Of a stretch of DNA of 64,000 bases, positions 50,326-59,902 are shown one piece after another. The DNA is from JABFRZ01 sp964631945 (GTDB lineage Bacteria > Planctomycetota > UBA1135 > GCA-002686595). The position numbers were made by a program, and so were the translations under genes. Position 1 is the stretch's first letter, and each line of letters begins with the position of its first letter. Below the pieces are notes generated by a model. It saw nothing but the letters and a program-made list of their open reading frames with translations. It had not been told where the DNA came from and searched no databases. The stretch lies in assembly GCA_964631945.1 (NCBI GenBank), contig CAZWAY010000015.1, positions 1 to 64,000 on the forward strand, in the 5' to 3' direction.

Positions 50326-52827
50326 TCAGATGTCGAGGTTGGTGGCCTCGAGCGCGTGCCGCTCGATGTACTCCCGGCGCGACTCCACCGCCGTGCTCAT
50401 CAGGATCGTGAAGATCTCGTCCGCCTTGAACTCGTCCTCGAGGTGCACGCGGTACATGCGCCGGCGCGCCGGATCCATGGTGGATTCCCAGAGCTGGTCG
50501 GGATTCATCTCGCCCAGGCCCTTGTAGCGTTGCACCTCGACCTCGGCCTGGGCCGAGCGCCGCAGGGCGGCCGAGAGCTCGAGCACGCCATGCAGGACCT
50601 GGGTGCCCTTGGCCGAGCGCAGCTCCCAGTTGCCGCCGCCGCGGAAGCGCAGGCCCTTGGCCTCGAGCCCGCGCAGCGCCTCGGCGGTCTCGAGGCTCTT
50701 GGCGATGTGACTCGTGACGACGTCGGCGTCGTCCCGCGACACGCTGCTCTCGGGACCGGTGTGGATCTTGAGCTCGGTCTGGGGCGTGCGCTTCTGGAGT
50801 TCCAGGAAGTCACGCAGCTCGCGCGCCGAGGGGAAGAAGTGGTCTTGCCCGCGCACGCCGGCCCAGTGCTCGGGCAGGCTGGTGCCGTCCCAGCTGGCGA
50901 GCACGCGCACCGCCTCGACGCCCGTCCACTTGGGCATCATCTGCTCGGCCAGGCTCTCCACCCGGCGCAACTCGTCGGCCAGCTGGCGCAGCTCGGTCCC
51001 GGCCCAGCGCTTGGGCGCGGCCGGGTCGGTGGGCGCCGGGACCTGCAGCACCTCCAGGTTGCCGAGCCCGTGCTCCACCAGGTACCGGCGCAGGTCCTGG
51101 TCGGAGGCCAGGTAGCGCTCGTCCTTCTTGGTCTTGGCCTTGTAGAGCGGCGGCTGCGCGATGAAGAGCCGCCCGCCCGAGATCAGCGGGCGCATGTGCC
51201 GGAAGAAGAACGTCAACAGCAGCGTGCGGATGTGGGAGCCGTCCACGTCCGCGTCCGTCATGATGATCGTCTTGCCGTAGCGCAGCTTCTCCATGTCCAG
51301 CTCCTCGGCGATGCCGCAGCCCAGCGCCGAGATGATGGTCTGGATCTCGCTGTGCCCGAGCATCTTGTCGAGACGCGCCTTCTCCACGTTCAGGATCTTG
51401 CCCTTGAGCGGGAGGATGGCCTGGAAGCGCCGGTCGCGGCCCTCCTTGGCCGAGCCACCGGCCGAGTCGCCCTCGACCAGGAAGATCTCCGACTCCTCGA
51501 AGTCGCGGCTCTGGCAGTCGGCCAGCTTGCCGGGCATCGCGCCGCTGGCGAGGGCCGACTTGCGGCGCACGAGATCGCGCGCGCGGCGCGCGGCTTCGCG
51601 CGCTTGCTGGGCGTTGATGGCCTTCTGGACGATGGTCTTGGCCGGACCCGGGTTCTCCTCCAGGTACGCGCCGAGGCACTCGCTCACCACCGACTCGACC
51701 AGCCCCTGGGCCTCGCGGTTGCCGAGCTTGTCCTTGGTCTGGCCCTCGAACTGCGGCTCGGGCACGGCCAGTGAGAGCACCGCGCTCAGGCCCTCGCGGA
51801 AATCGTCGCCGCCGGGGACGTCGTCCGACTCCTTCAGCAGCTTCTGCTGCTTGATGTAGCTGTTCAGCGAGCGTGTCAGGGCCGACTTGAGGCCGGCCAG
51901 GTGCGTGCCGCCGCCGTGCGTGTTGATGTTGTTGACGAAGGTGAACACCGACTCCTGGTAGCTGTCGGTGTACTGCATCGCACACTCGATCACGTACTCC
52001 TGGCCCGGCTGGTCCTGGGAGGGCACGGTGCGCACGAAGTGCACGATGTCGGGGTGCAGCGCCTCCTTGTTCTTGTTGAGGTGCTGGACGAAGGTGCGCA
52101 GTCCCTCGGGGAAGGCGAACAGCTCCTCGGAGCCGGTGCGCTCGTCCTTCAGCGCGATCTGCATCCCGCGCGAGCCCATCAGATAGGCCGTCTCGCGCAG
52201 GCGCTTGCAGATCGTCTCGTACTCGAACTCGGTGGTCGAGAAGATCTGCGGGTCGGGCTTGAAGCGCACCGAGGTCCCGGTGTGGTCGGTCGGACCGAGC
52301 ACCTTGAGCTTGGTGACCGGCGTCCCGCGCTCGAGGCGCATGTGGTGGATCTTGCCGTCGCGGTGGACCTTGACCTCGAGCCACTCGGCCAGCGCGTTCA
52401 CGCACGACAGTCCCACGCCGTGCAGGCCGCCCGAGACCTTGTAGCTGTTCTTGTCGAACTTGCCGCCGGCGTGCAGCTTCGTCAGCACGACCTCGACCGC
52501 CGGCAGGCCCTCGGTCGGGTGGTTCTCGACCGGGATGCCGCGTCCGTCGTCCTCGACCTCGACCGAGCCGTCGACGTGGATGCGCACCTGGATCTTCTTG
52601 GCGTGCCCGGCCAGGGCCTCGTCGACCGAGTTGTCGACCACCTCCCAGATGAGGTGGTGCAGCCCGCGCACGTCGGTGTCGCCGATGTACATGGCCGGGC
52701 GCATGCGCACGGCCTCGAGGCCCTCGAGGATCGTGATCGAATCGGCCCCGTAGTCGCCGCGGTTGCGGGCGCCTTCGGGGCGCACGGTCTCGGGCCGGAC
52801 GCTTTCGGGTCGGAGGGTGTCGGTCAT
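50326..52827 (-). CDS. gyrB: DNA gyrase subunit B
   Basis: 833 aa. The GHKL ATPase domain has LEAVRMRPAMYIGDTDVRGL, EVVDNSVDEALAGHAKKIQV, VEDDGRGIPVENHPTEGLPA and VSGGLHGVGLSCVNALAEWL. The Toprim domain has EIFLVEGDSAGGSAKEGRDR, TIIMTDADVDGSHIRTLLLT, and the C-terminal RYKGLGEMNPDQLWESTMDP. It introduces negative supercoils with GyrA. The length is near that of the type with a 170-residue insert in Toprim. It is the last gene of the dnaN-dciA-gyrB cluster, starting five bases after the DciA-like stop, as expected near an origin. Confidence 0.97.
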   Translation of the reverse strand: MTDTLRPESVRPETVRPEGARNRGDYGADSITILEGLEAVRMRPAMYIGDTDVRGLHHLIWEVVDNSVDEALAGHAKKIQVRIHVDGSVEVEDDGRGIPVENHPTEGLPAVEVVLTKLHAGGKFDKNSYKVSGGLHGVGLSCVNALAEWLEVKVHRDGKIHHMRLERGTPVTKLKVLGPTDHTGTSVRFKPDPQIFSTTEFEYETICKRLRETAYLMGSRGMQIALKDERTGSEELFAFPEGLRTFVQHLNKNKEALHPDIVHFVRTVPSQDQPGQEYVIECAMQYTDSYQESVFTFVNNINTHGGGTHLAGLKSALTRSLNSYIKQQKLLKESDDVPGGDDFREGLSAVLSLAVPEPQFEGQTKDKLGNREAQGLVESVVSECLGAYLEENPGPAKTIVQKAINAQQAREAARRARDLVRRKSALASGAMPGKLADCQSRDFEESEIFLVEGDSAGGSAKEGRDRRFQAILPLKGKILNVEKARLDKMLGHSEIQTIISALGCGIAEELDMEKLRYGKTIIMTDADVDGSHIRTLLLTFFFRHMRPLISGGRLFIAQPPLYKAKTKKDERYLASDQDLRRYLVEHGLGNLEVLQVPAPTDPAAPKRWAGTELRQLADELRRVESLAEQMMPKWTGVEAVRVLASWDGTSLPEHWAGVRGQDHFFPSARELRDFLELQKRTPQTELKIHTGPESSVSRDDADVVTSHIAKSLETAEALRGLEAKGLRFRGGGNWELRSAKGTQVLHGVLELSAALRRSAQAEVEVQRYKGLGEMNPDQLWESTMDPARRRMYRVHLEDEFKADEIFTILMSTAVESRREYIERHALEATNLDI

Positions 52828-52832
52828 GGGGA

Positions 52833-53144
52833 TCAGCTCTTCAGCTTGAAGACGATCTTCTGGATGCGCGCCTCGCCCAGGGCCGCGTTGGCGCGGGCGC
52901 GGATGCGCTCGCCGTGGAAGCTCTTGAGCTCGGAAAGGTGCACCGAAGAGACCACCTCGACCACCAGCTGGCCCGCGCGGAACGAGGCCGGGACCGCGTG
53001 TTCCTTCCAGGCGGCGCCGGCCGCGTCCGACCAGGCGCGGAACACGCGCTCGTCCCCGCTCGGGCGGTGCAGGCCGCTCTCCTTCAGGAACTGGCGCAGG
53101 ACGCTGGCGATGGGCTGGGGGCCACTCGACGGTTTGCGCTCCAA
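52833..53144 (-). CDS. DUF721 protein (DciA-like helicase loader)
   Basis: About 103 aa from a TTG at 53144, two bases after the dnaN stop; a CTG at 53150 is another in-frame option. It has the DUF721 core: SVLRQFLKESGLHRPSGDER, VFRAWSDAAGAAWKEHAVPA, and GQLVVEVVSSVHLSELKSFH, then the helical end. DciA proteins take part in DnaB helicase loading in bacteria without DnaC. The gene lies between dnaN and gyrB, the usual site for this family (dnaN-recF-DUF721-gyrB). recF is absent at this position. Confidence 0.82.
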   Translation of the reverse strand: MERKPSSGPQPIASVLRQFLKESGLHRPSGDERVFRAWSDAAGAAWKEHAVPASFRAGQLVVEVVSSVHLSELKSFHGERIRARANAALGEARIQKIVFKLKS

Positions 53145-53146
53145 GT

Positions 53147-54250
53147 TCAGGAATCGATCGTGATGGGCATCACGACATAGGTGTAGTTCTCCCCGAGCGT
53201 GAACTTGCCGGGGTTGTTCTTCTCGTTGTATTCGAAGCGCACGCTGGGGTGCTCGCAGTTCTTCAGCCCGTCGATCAGGTAGTCGGGGTTGAAGGCGATG
53301 TCGCAGGGCTTGCCCTCGAAGCGGATCTCGAGCTGGGCCTCGGCCTCGCCCATCGCGGCCGAACGTCCGTGGATCGTCAGGCGGTCCTTCTGGATCGAGA
53401 GGCGCACCGCCCGGGTGTCGGCGCTGGTGACGTTGGCGACCAGCTTCAGCTTCTGGTGCAGGGCCTGCGTGTCGGCCTCGAAGGTGTTCTGGGTCGAGGC
53501 CGGGATCACGGCCGAATAGCGCGGGAACTCGCCGTCGATCAGGCGCGCGTAGACCTCCGCCTTGGCGGTCTTCAGCCCGAACTGGTTCTCGCCGAAGTGG
53601 ATGCGCACGATCTCGCTGGCGTCGTCGATCACCTTGCAGAACAGCTGCATGCCCTTGGTCGGGATGATGGCGCGTTCGAGCTTCGCCGAGCGCTGCTCGG
53701 CCGGAGCCGTGGCCAGGACCAGGCGGCGCCCGTCGGTGGCGACCATGCGCAGCTCGTCGCCCTCGAGCTCGGTCAGGATCCCGTGCATGGCGTAGCGCCC
53801 GGCCTCGCGCGCGGCGGCGAAGGACGTGCGCGCGACCAGGCGCGTGAACTTGCCGCCCAGCACGGGCAGCGACCCCTCCTCGGGGAAGCGCGCCACCACC
53901 GGGAACTCGTCCGGATCGACGGTGGTGAGCTCGCAGCGCTCGCCCGCGCCGCCCTCGATCACGAAGCCGTCGCCCTTGGTGCGCAAGCGCACGGTGTCGC
54001 CCGACAGGTCGCGCACGAAGTCGGAGGTCACGCGCGCCGGAACGAGGGCCGTGCCCGGCTCCTCGACCTTGACGTCGCCGACGCGGTAGCGCACCGCGAC
54101 GTCGAGGTCGGTACCGACGAGTTCGAGCATGTCGTCGCTGGCGACGAGGCACACGTTCTCGATCGCTGGCCGCGTGCTCTTCACGGGGATGACGCTGGTG
54201 ACGACGGCCAAGCCTTCACGCAGCCGCTCTCGATCGCAGAGAACCTTCAT
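53147..54250 (-). CDS. dnaN: DNA polymerase III subunit beta (sliding clamp)
   Basis: 367 aa, normal length, starting MKVLCDRERLREGLAVVTSV with three repeats of the clamp fold. Recognisable segments are SDDMLELVGTDLDVAVRYRV, ERCELTTVDPDEFPVVARFP, HGILTELEGDELRMVATDGR, RLVLATAPAE and the C-terminal hydrophobic groove region KFTLGENYTYVVMPITIDS. The clamp tethers polymerase III to DNA and binds many partners. It begins 510 bp after dnaA, an unusually long gap, and heads the dnaN-dciA-gyrB run. Confidence 0.97.
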   Translation of the reverse strand: MKVLCDRERLREGLAVVTSVIPVKSTRPAIENVCLVASDDMLELVGTDLDVAVRYRVGDVKVEEPGTALVPARVTSDFVRDLSGDTVRLRTKGDGFVIEGGAGERCELTTVDPDEFPVVARFPEEGSLPVLGGKFTRLVARTSFAAAREAGRYAMHGILTELEGDELRMVATDGRRLVLATAPAEQRSAKLERAIIPTKGMQLFCKVIDDASEIVRIHFGENQFGLKTAKAEVYARLIDGEFPRYSAVIPASTQNTFEADTQALHQKLKLVANVTSADTRAVRLSIQKDRLTIHGRSAAMGEAEAQLEIRFEGKPCDIAFNPDYLIDGLKNCEHPSVRFEYNEKNNPGKFTLGENYTYVVMPITIDS

Positions 54251-54760
54251 GCCTGGACAGGGTGGTCGGACTCGGGTGGACGGGTTTGTTCGCTCTCTGG
54301 CAAGAGAAGAAGAGATCCTTCTTCGTCTTCATAAGGACGCGCTCGCACGGTGGAGAACGTCCTGGACGAGCGCACGCATCTCCATGCGCTCGAACGAGAT
54401 GAGGGCTCGGCACGGGAGCTCGCGTCGCTGCGGAGGAGCGTGCAGGAGTCGCGGAGGGAGGGCGCGGCTCTCCACGCTTGCGCACGAGCACGTGCCGACG
54501 CGCGCGCGCCGCGGTGGACGAGCCTGGAGAAGACCCGAGCTGTGCACGCGTTCTCCCGCGCTGATCCACGTCCATTCCACCCGCCAGGGAGCGCGCGCGA
54601 CGAGCGGTCGGAGGTGGTCCTGCGGGGGTGCATGTCGAGCGGTGCGAGAGACGGGAGGATACCAGACCAAGGGCCCCGAAACGCGCACAGAAGCGGGCCG
54701 GGAACGGCCCGTGTTCGGGCGCGATTCGGCGCGCTCATGGGGGTCGGGCGGAGGCCCGCG
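54251..54760. other. Long dnaA-dnaN intergenic region (510 bp)
   Basis: No credible gene is found here: the reading frames on both strands are Arg/Ser-rich. It contains a DnaA-box-like 9-mer TGATCCACG (54562-54570) and a purine-rich run near 54300 (gcaagagaagaagagatcc). The region could carry the dnaN promoter or part of an origin, but one partial box is weak support. Confidence 0.4.
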
Positions 54761-56251
54761 CTAGACGCCGTCGGGGCCCTGGAGCTCGAGCAAGAGCTCG
54801 GTCACCACGGCGCGGGTCTTCTCGTCGTCGCGCGCCAGACGACCGATCTTGTCGATCGCGTACAGGACGGTCGAATGGTCGCGACCGCCGAAGAAGTGGC
54901 CGATCTCCTCCAGGGACATGCGCGTGACCCGCCGGGCCAGGAACATGCCCACCTGGCGCGGCACGACGATGGCGTTGGTGCGGCGGCGGGACTGGAGGTC
55001 GGAGAGCTTGACCCCGAAGCGGGCCGTCACGGCCCGCAGGATGTCGTCGATCGAGGGCGCCCCGCGCTGCAGGGTGAAGAGCTCGCGCAGGCACTGGCGC
55101 ACGAGCTGCAGGCTCAGCGCCTGCCCGGACAGGCTCGCGAAGCCGAGCAGCTTGTTCACGGCGCCCTCCAGGGCGCGCACGTTGGTCTCGATGCGCTCGG
55201 CCAGGAAGCGCGCCAGCTCGTCGGGCAGCTCGTGCCCGCGCTCGCGGCTCTTGCGCTTCAGGATCGCCACGCGCGTCTCGTAGCAGGGCGTCTCGAGCTG
55301 CGTCACCAGGCCCCACGAGAAGCGCGAGATCAACCGTTCCTGCAGGGTCGGGATCTCGAGCGGGGGGCTGTCGGAGGACAGCACGATCTGCGCGCCCGCG
55401 TTGTAGAGCGTGTTGAAGGTGTGGAAGAACTCCTCCTGGGTCTTCTCCTTCTTGGCGAGGACGTGGATGTCGTCCACGACCAGCACGTTCACGTTGCGGT
55501 ACTTGTCGCGGAACTTGCTCAGGTTCCCGTGCTCGATCGCGCTGATGAAGTGGTTGACGAAGGTCTCGCAGGACAGGTAGAGGATGCGCGCCTTCGGAGC
55601 CCGCTCGAGCACGTTGTGGCACAGGCTCTGCATCAGGTGCGTCTTGCCGAGCCCCGAGCTGCCGTGGATGAAGAGCGGGTTGTAGGTCTTGCCGGGCTCC
55701 TCGGCGACCCCGACGCAGGCCGCGTGCGCGAAGCGGTTGCAGGGCCCGACCACGAAGTTGTCGAACCGATAGTAGGGGTTGAGGGTGACGTCGCTGCCCC
55801 CCAGCAGCTGGCCCGGCTCGACCACCTGGACCAGTTCCGGGCGCGCGGGATCGGCCACGCCGGCGCCGCGCCGCACGGCCGCCGGCACGGCCGGCGCCGG
55901 CTCCTCCGGGCGCACCGGGGTCAAGGCCGCCACGCGCTCGGGATCGACGAGGATCTCGATCGTGCGCGGCGAACCGAGCGTCTTCTCCGCGGCGACCGCG
56001 AGCTCGTCCTTGTAGTAGTCGAGCAGCCACTCGCGCGCGAAGGCGTTGTGCACCGCCAGGATCAGGCGCGTGTCGTCGAGCAGCACCGGCGCGGCGCGGC
56101 GGAACCAGGTCTCGAACTGCTCGCGGCGGATGCTCCCGCGCAGCGTCTCGAGGATCCGCTCCCAGTGCGCCTGGAGGGCCGCCGCGCTCGGCGCGCGTGC
56201 GGCGCCCGTCTCATCGGACGGCAGCGGAAGGGCGCTGTCCAATGTCGGCAT
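54761..56251 (-). CDS. dnaA: Chromosomal replication initiator protein DnaA
   Basis: 496 aa. Domain I is at the N-terminus (about 25-90, WERILETLRGSIRREQFETW). The AAA+ domain has LNPYYRFDNFVVGPCNRFAH, the Walker A HGSSGLGKTHLMQSL and Walker B NVLVVDDIHVL. The duplex-DNA-binding C-terminus has the signature LEEIGHFFGGRDHSTVLYAI. A 60-residue linker of Pro/Ala between domains I and III is a common variable part. Start is the ATG at 56251 with AGAAGAG upstream. It binds DnaA boxes at the origin and opens the duplex. Confidence 0.98.
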   Translation of the reverse strand: MPTLDSALPLPSDETGAARAPSAAALQAHWERILETLRGSIRREQFETWFRRAAPVLLDDTRLILAVHNAFAREWLLDYYKDELAVAAEKTLGSPRTIEILVDPERVAALTPVRPEEPAPAVPAAVRRGAGVADPARPELVQVVEPGQLLGGSDVTLNPYYRFDNFVVGPCNRFAHAACVGVAEEPGKTYNPLFIHGSSGLGKTHLMQSLCHNVLERAPKARILYLSCETFVNHFISAIEHGNLSKFRDKYRNVNVLVVDDIHVLAKKEKTQEEFFHTFNTLYNAGAQIVLSSDSPPLEIPTLQERLISRFSWGLVTQLETPCYETRVAILKRKSRERGHELPDELARFLAERIETNVRALEGAVNKLLGFASLSGQALSLQLVRQCLRELFTLQRGAPSIDDILRAVTARFGVKLSDLQSRRRTNAIVVPRQVGMFLARRVTRMSLEEIGHFFGGRDHSTVLYAIDKIGRLARDDEKTRAVVTELLLELQGPDGV

Positions 56252-56522
56252 GCGGCTCTTCTAACCCCCGGACAAGTGGCCGAATGGAACGACGACGGTG
56301 GCGTGATGGTCGGTGAGGAACGAAGCGAGCGGTGTCGGACGATCCTCGCGACCTTCGTCGCGCCGGCGCGGCACTTCCCCTTCGCGCGTTCCGGTCGGCG
56401 AGTGCGCTCTTCGCGCGGTCTCGTGTCCTCGACGCGGGCGGCATTACACGGCCGGAGGTGCGAGCGGTCAACGGCGTTGTCGGCAAAGTTGCGTCGGTTG
56501 TCCGCAACCGCGCGGCGCCGCT
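56252..56522. promoter_or_regulatory. Region upstream of dnaA with TTGTCCG motifs and a short hairpin
   Basis: The gap between dnaA and the cysteine desulfurase gene. A perfect inverted repeat CGGTTG-TCCG-CAACCG (56495-56510) lies just after the desulfurase stop and might act as a terminator stem, though it lacks a T run. The 7-mer TTGTCCG is seen at 56498-56504 and on the - strand at 56275-56269; it recurs upstream of parA. These are possible DnaA-box variants in a GC-rich genome, which is an inference. No gene is seen. Confidence 0.4.
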
Positions 56523-57680
56523 TCAAGTTGCGCGCGACGAAGAGAATTGTGCGTGGAGTACCGCGAGCGCGCGCTTGCATTCCTCCGCGCTCGTGTTCCG
56601 TCCGAGCGACAGGCGCAGGCCCGAGCGCGCCTCGTCGCGCGTGAGTCCCATGGCGAGCAAGACGTGCGACGGTTCGATCGAGCCGCTGGCGCAGGCCGAA
56701 CCCGCGCTGAGCTCCAGTCCGGCCAGATCCAGGCGCGTGACGAGCACCTTCCCGTCCGTGTGCGGCACGAGCACGCACAACGTGTTGGGCAGACGTCGCG
56801 CGGACTCGATCGGCGGGCCGAGCAGGCGCACGCCCGGCAGGCTCGCGCGGAGCTCGTCCCACAGCGTACGCGAGAGCCGGGCCTGACGCTCGGCGGTGCT
56901 CGCCTGCTCGCGTACGGCCAGCTCGAAGGCCAGCGCTGCGCCGACGATGCCGGGCACGTTCTCGGTTCCTGGACGCAACTCGAGTTCCTGACCGCCGCCG
57001 TGGAACCGCGGCGCCAGTTGCACCCCTCGCGCACGCCACAGGACCCCCACGCCGGGCGGCCCGCCCAGCTTGTGCGCCGAGAACGAGGCCAGGTCCACGC
57101 CCCACTCGGCGAGGCGCACGGGCAGGCGACCCAGGGCCTGTACGGCATCCGTGTGGAAACGCGGCCGCGGCCGCGGCAGGCCTGCCAGGGCGGCCGAGAC
57201 CGACGCGAGATCCGGCACGGCACCCGTTTCGTTGTTGGCGGCGGCGACGCTGAGGAGCGCGACCGAGGACTCGGCGGCGGCGGCGGCCAGCGCGGCCGGA
57301 TCGGGTAGGCCCTGCTCGTCCACGGGCACCCGCGTGAGGCTCCGTCCGCGCCGCGCGAGCTCCTGGGCCGGGCCGAGCACCGAGGAGTGCTCGACCGTGG
57401 TGGTCACCAGCCCCTGGCCCTCGCCGGCCGCCTCCAGCACCCCGAACAGCGCGAGGTTGTTGGCCTCGGTGGCTCCCGATGTGAAGAAGATCTCGTCCTC
57501 GCGCACCCCGAGCGCGGCGGCCACCCGCGCGCGCGCGTCGTCCACCCGCGCGCGCGCACGCCGCCCGGAGGCGTGCAGGCTGGACGGGTTGCCGAGCGCC
57601 TCGTCGAGCACCGCGAGGCAGCACGCGCGCACCTCCGGACGCATCGGTGTGGTCGAGTTGTGATCCAGATGGACGCTCAT
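56523..57680 (-). CDS. Cysteine desulfurase (NifS/IscS family)
   Basis: 385 aa, a PLP-dependent enzyme releasing sulfur from cysteine as a persulfide. It starts MSVHLDHNSTTPMRPEVRAC. It has EDEIFFTSGATEANNLALFG, the His of TTTVEHSSVLGPAQELARRG, and the PLP lysine in DLASFSAHKLGGPPGVGVLW. The mobile-loop Cys is in LSAGSACASGSIEPSHVLLA. It begins 12 bp after bshA, so both are probably co-transcribed. Whether it serves Fe-S assembly, tRNA thiolation or thiol metabolism cannot be decided; proximity to the bacillithiol genes favours a thiol-linked role. Confidence 0.92.
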   Translation of the reverse strand: MSVHLDHNSTTPMRPEVRACCLAVLDEALGNPSSLHASGRRARARVDDARARVAAALGVREDEIFFTSGATEANNLALFGVLEAAGEGQGLVTTTVEHSSVLGPAQELARRGRSLTRVPVDEQGLPDPAALAAAAAESSVALLSVAAANNETGAVPDLASVSAALAGLPRPRPRFHTDAVQALGRLPVRLAEWGVDLASFSAHKLGGPPGVGVLWRARGVQLAPRFHGGGQELELRPGTENVPGIVGAALAFELAVREQASTAERQARLSRTLWDELRASLPGVRLLGPPIESARRLPNTLCVLVPHTDGKVLVTRLDLAGLELSAGSACASGSIEPSHVLLAMGLTRDEARSGLRLSLGRNTSAEECKRALAVLHAQFSSSRAT

Positions 57681-57692
57681 CCGGCCCGGACC

Positions 57693-58853
57693 TCAGCCGC
57701 AGGGCTGGGCGCGCGCGCGCTCGAGCACGCGCCGGTACAGGGCTTCGTACTGGTCGACGATCGGGCCGCGGCCGAAGCGCGCCAGCACGTCCTTGCGCGC
57801 CGCCTGCCCCATGGCGTGCGCGCGTGGGCGGTCGAGGAGCAGCTCGCGCACGCGCTCGGCATAGCGCGCCTGATCGTCCGCCGGACTCAGGAAGCCCGTG
57901 CGGCCGTCACGGACGACTTCGGGCACCCCTCCCACCGCGGTCGCGACCACCGGCACCCCGCAGGACATCGCCTCCAGCGCGGAGAGGCCGAAGGACTCCT
58001 CGGAGGAAGAGAGCAGGAACACATCGGCGGGGCTCAGGAGCTCGGGCAGGGCGTCGCGCTCGCCCAGGAAGCGCACGCGCGCGCCGATCCCGAGCCGGCG
58101 CGCCGTCTCGCAGGCTTCCGCGCGCGTCGGGCCGTCGCCCACGAGCACCAGTTCGGCCTTCGTGCCCGTGGCGGCGCGCGCGAAGGCCTCGATCAGCCAC
58201 GGCACGCGCTTCACGGGCCGGAAGTTCGAGACGTGCACGGCGCGCGGTGGACCCGTCTTCGGCCCAGCGGATAGCGGTGCGAAGCGCTCGGTATCCACGA
58301 AGTTGTGGATCACTTCGATCGAGCACGGACTCGAGCCGGGACAGAAGAGACGCGTGGTGTCGCGCGCGAGGGACTCCGACACGGCCGTGGCCGCGTCGCT
58401 GGCGGCGATCAGGTACTGCGTCAGCGGCGCGTAGGAGGGATCGCTGCCGACGATCGTGATGTCCGTGCCGTGCAAGGTCGTGATCACGCGCGGCGCCGGG
58501 CGCCCGAGGTCGGCCTCGGCCGCCGAGCGTGCCAGGATGGCCGAGACGGCGTGCGGCAGCGCGTAGTGGGCGTGCAGGATGTCGAGCCCGCCCTCGTCGC
58601 GGTGCACGCGCAGGATCGACGAGGTGACGGCGAGGTCGTGGGGCGTCGAGGCGAACAACGGATAGGGCAGGCCCTGGGAGACGTGCATCTGCACCGGGCC
58701 CTCCGAGTGCGCCAGCCGCGGCGGCACCTGGTGGGAGAAGAGATGTACCGCGTGCCCGCGCTCGGCCAGCGAGAGGGCGAGCTCGCTCGCCAGCACGCCG
58801 GAGCCGCCATAGGTGGGGTGGCAGAGGATCCCGATCGAGAGGCGCCCGTCCAT
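57693..58853 (-). CDS. bshA: N-acetyl-alpha-D-glucosaminyl L-malate synthase (BshA)
   Basis: 386 aa GT4 glycosyltransferase. It begins GRLSIGILCHPTYGGSGVLA, matching the BshA start, and continues with VQMHVSQGLPYPLFASTPHD, ALPHAVSAILARSAA and VITTLHGTDITIVGSDPSYA. The donor site is at SSEESFGLSALEAMSCGVPV. BshA joins GlcNAc from UDP-GlcNAc to malate, the first step of bacillithiol synthesis. bshB1 and bshC lie 1.3 and 2 kb upstream on the same strand with parA in between. The ATG overlaps the parA stop by one base (TGATG). Confidence 0.92.
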   Translation of the reverse strand: MDGRLSIGILCHPTYGGSGVLASELALSLAERGHAVHLFSHQVPPRLAHSEGPVQMHVSQGLPYPLFASTPHDLAVTSSILRVHRDEGGLDILHAHYALPHAVSAILARSAAEADLGRPAPRVITTLHGTDITIVGSDPSYAPLTQYLIAASDAATAVSESLARDTTRLFCPGSSPCSIEVIHNFVDTERFAPLSAGPKTGPPRAVHVSNFRPVKRVPWLIEAFARAATGTKAELVLVGDGPTRAEACETARRLGIGARVRFLGERDALPELLSPADVFLLSSSEESFGLSALEAMSCGVPVVATAVGGVPEVVRDGRTGFLSPADDQARYAERVRELLLDRPRAHAMGQAARKDVLARFGRGPIVDQYEALYRRVLERARAQPCG

Positions 58854-59902
58854 CAGGAGCTCGCCGGCTTGGTGCGCGCGCGCGGCGCTGCGCCGGGCGG
58901 AGCCGGCGTTGCCGCAGCGTCCGAGGCGGGGTTCGCCCGCGCGAGACCCACCCCCGGTGCCGGGGCGGGCTTGGGGCGCGCCTTCGGTGCGGTTGGCGGG
59001 GCCTCGGGCGCCGGAGAAGGGGGCACGGGCGTGAGCAGCGCCCGTCGCTTGGCCTTGGGCGCGCCTGCGCTGACCGTTTCGGCCTCGGTCGGCGCCGGGG
59101 CGGGCTTCACCAGCACCGCCTGGGTCAGCACCTCGTGCGACAAGAGGGCGAAGTCGCGGGCCCCGAGCGATTCGGGCGCGTATTCGAAGATGGTCTTCCC
59201 GAAGCTCGGCGACTCGGCCAGCTTCACGTTGGTGCTGATGGGCGTGCGGAAAACCTGCGTGGGGAAGTAGCGCCGCAGCTCGGCCAGCACCTCGCGCGCG
59301 AGCCGCATGCGGCTGTCGTACATGCAGGGAACGATGCCGGTGAGCCGCAGGGCCGGGTGCAGGCGCCGCTGGACGAGCTCGATCACCTCGACCAGGCGGC
59401 TCATGCCCTGCAGCGCCAGGAATTGCGTCTGCACCACCAGGAAGACCTCGTCCGCGGCCGCCAGCGCGTTCAGCGAGAGCAACCCGAGGCTCGGCGGACA
59501 GTCGAAGAGCACGTAGTCGGCCGGCTCCTCGCCCGGGTGCTGGCGCGCGTGCTCGTCACGCCACGCGTCGAGCGCCTTGCGCAGCTCGCCTTCGCGTCCC
59601 TCGGAGCCGGACAGCTCGAGCTCGGCTCCCGAGAGGTGGATGTCGGTCGGCAGCACGCGCAGGTTGGGCGTGCTCGTGCTGCGCAGGGCCGCGCCGAAGG
59701 AGCACTCGCCGGTCAGCACGCGGTAGCTCGAGGGCGCGCCGGCCGGCAGCTCGAGGCCGAGGAAGAGCGTCAGGTTCGCCTGCGGATCCAGGTCCACGAC
59801 CACCACGCGCTTCCCGGCCAGGGCCAGCGCGGCCCCGAGGTTCACGGTGGTGGTGGTCTTGCCGACCCCACCCTTCTGGTTGATCAACGCGATGCGCCTC
59901 AT
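58853..59902 (-). CDS. parA: ParA/Soj-type chromosome partition ATPase with Pro/Ala-rich tail
   Basis: 349 aa from ATG 59902, with an upstream in-frame ATG at 59932. The deviant Walker A is INQKGGVGKTTTTVNLGAAL, followed by VVVVDLDPQANLTLFLGLEL and DYVLFDCPPSLGLLSLNALA, then FRTPISTNVKLAESPSFGKT. The last 80 residues are Pro/Ala-rich and beyond the normal Soj length. No parB follows; instead bshA overlaps it by one base. Chromosomal ParA genes lie near the origin, as here. It could also be an orphan ParA moving another cargo. Confidence 0.9.
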   Translation of the reverse strand: MRRIALINQKGGVGKTTTTVNLGAALALAGKRVVVVDLDPQANLTLFLGLELPAGAPSSYRVLTGECSFGAALRSTSTPNLRVLPTDIHLSGAELELSGSEGREGELRKALDAWRDEHARQHPGEEPADYVLFDCPPSLGLLSLNALAAADEVFLVVQTQFLALQGMSRLVEVIELVQRRLHPALRLTGIVPCMYDSRMRLAREVLAELRRYFPTQVFRTPISTNVKLAESPSFGKTIFEYAPESLGARDFALLSHEVLTQAVLVKPAPAPTEAETVSAGAPKAKRRALLTPVPPSPAPEAPPTAPKARPKPAPAPGVGLARANPASDAAATPAPPGAAPRARTKPASS

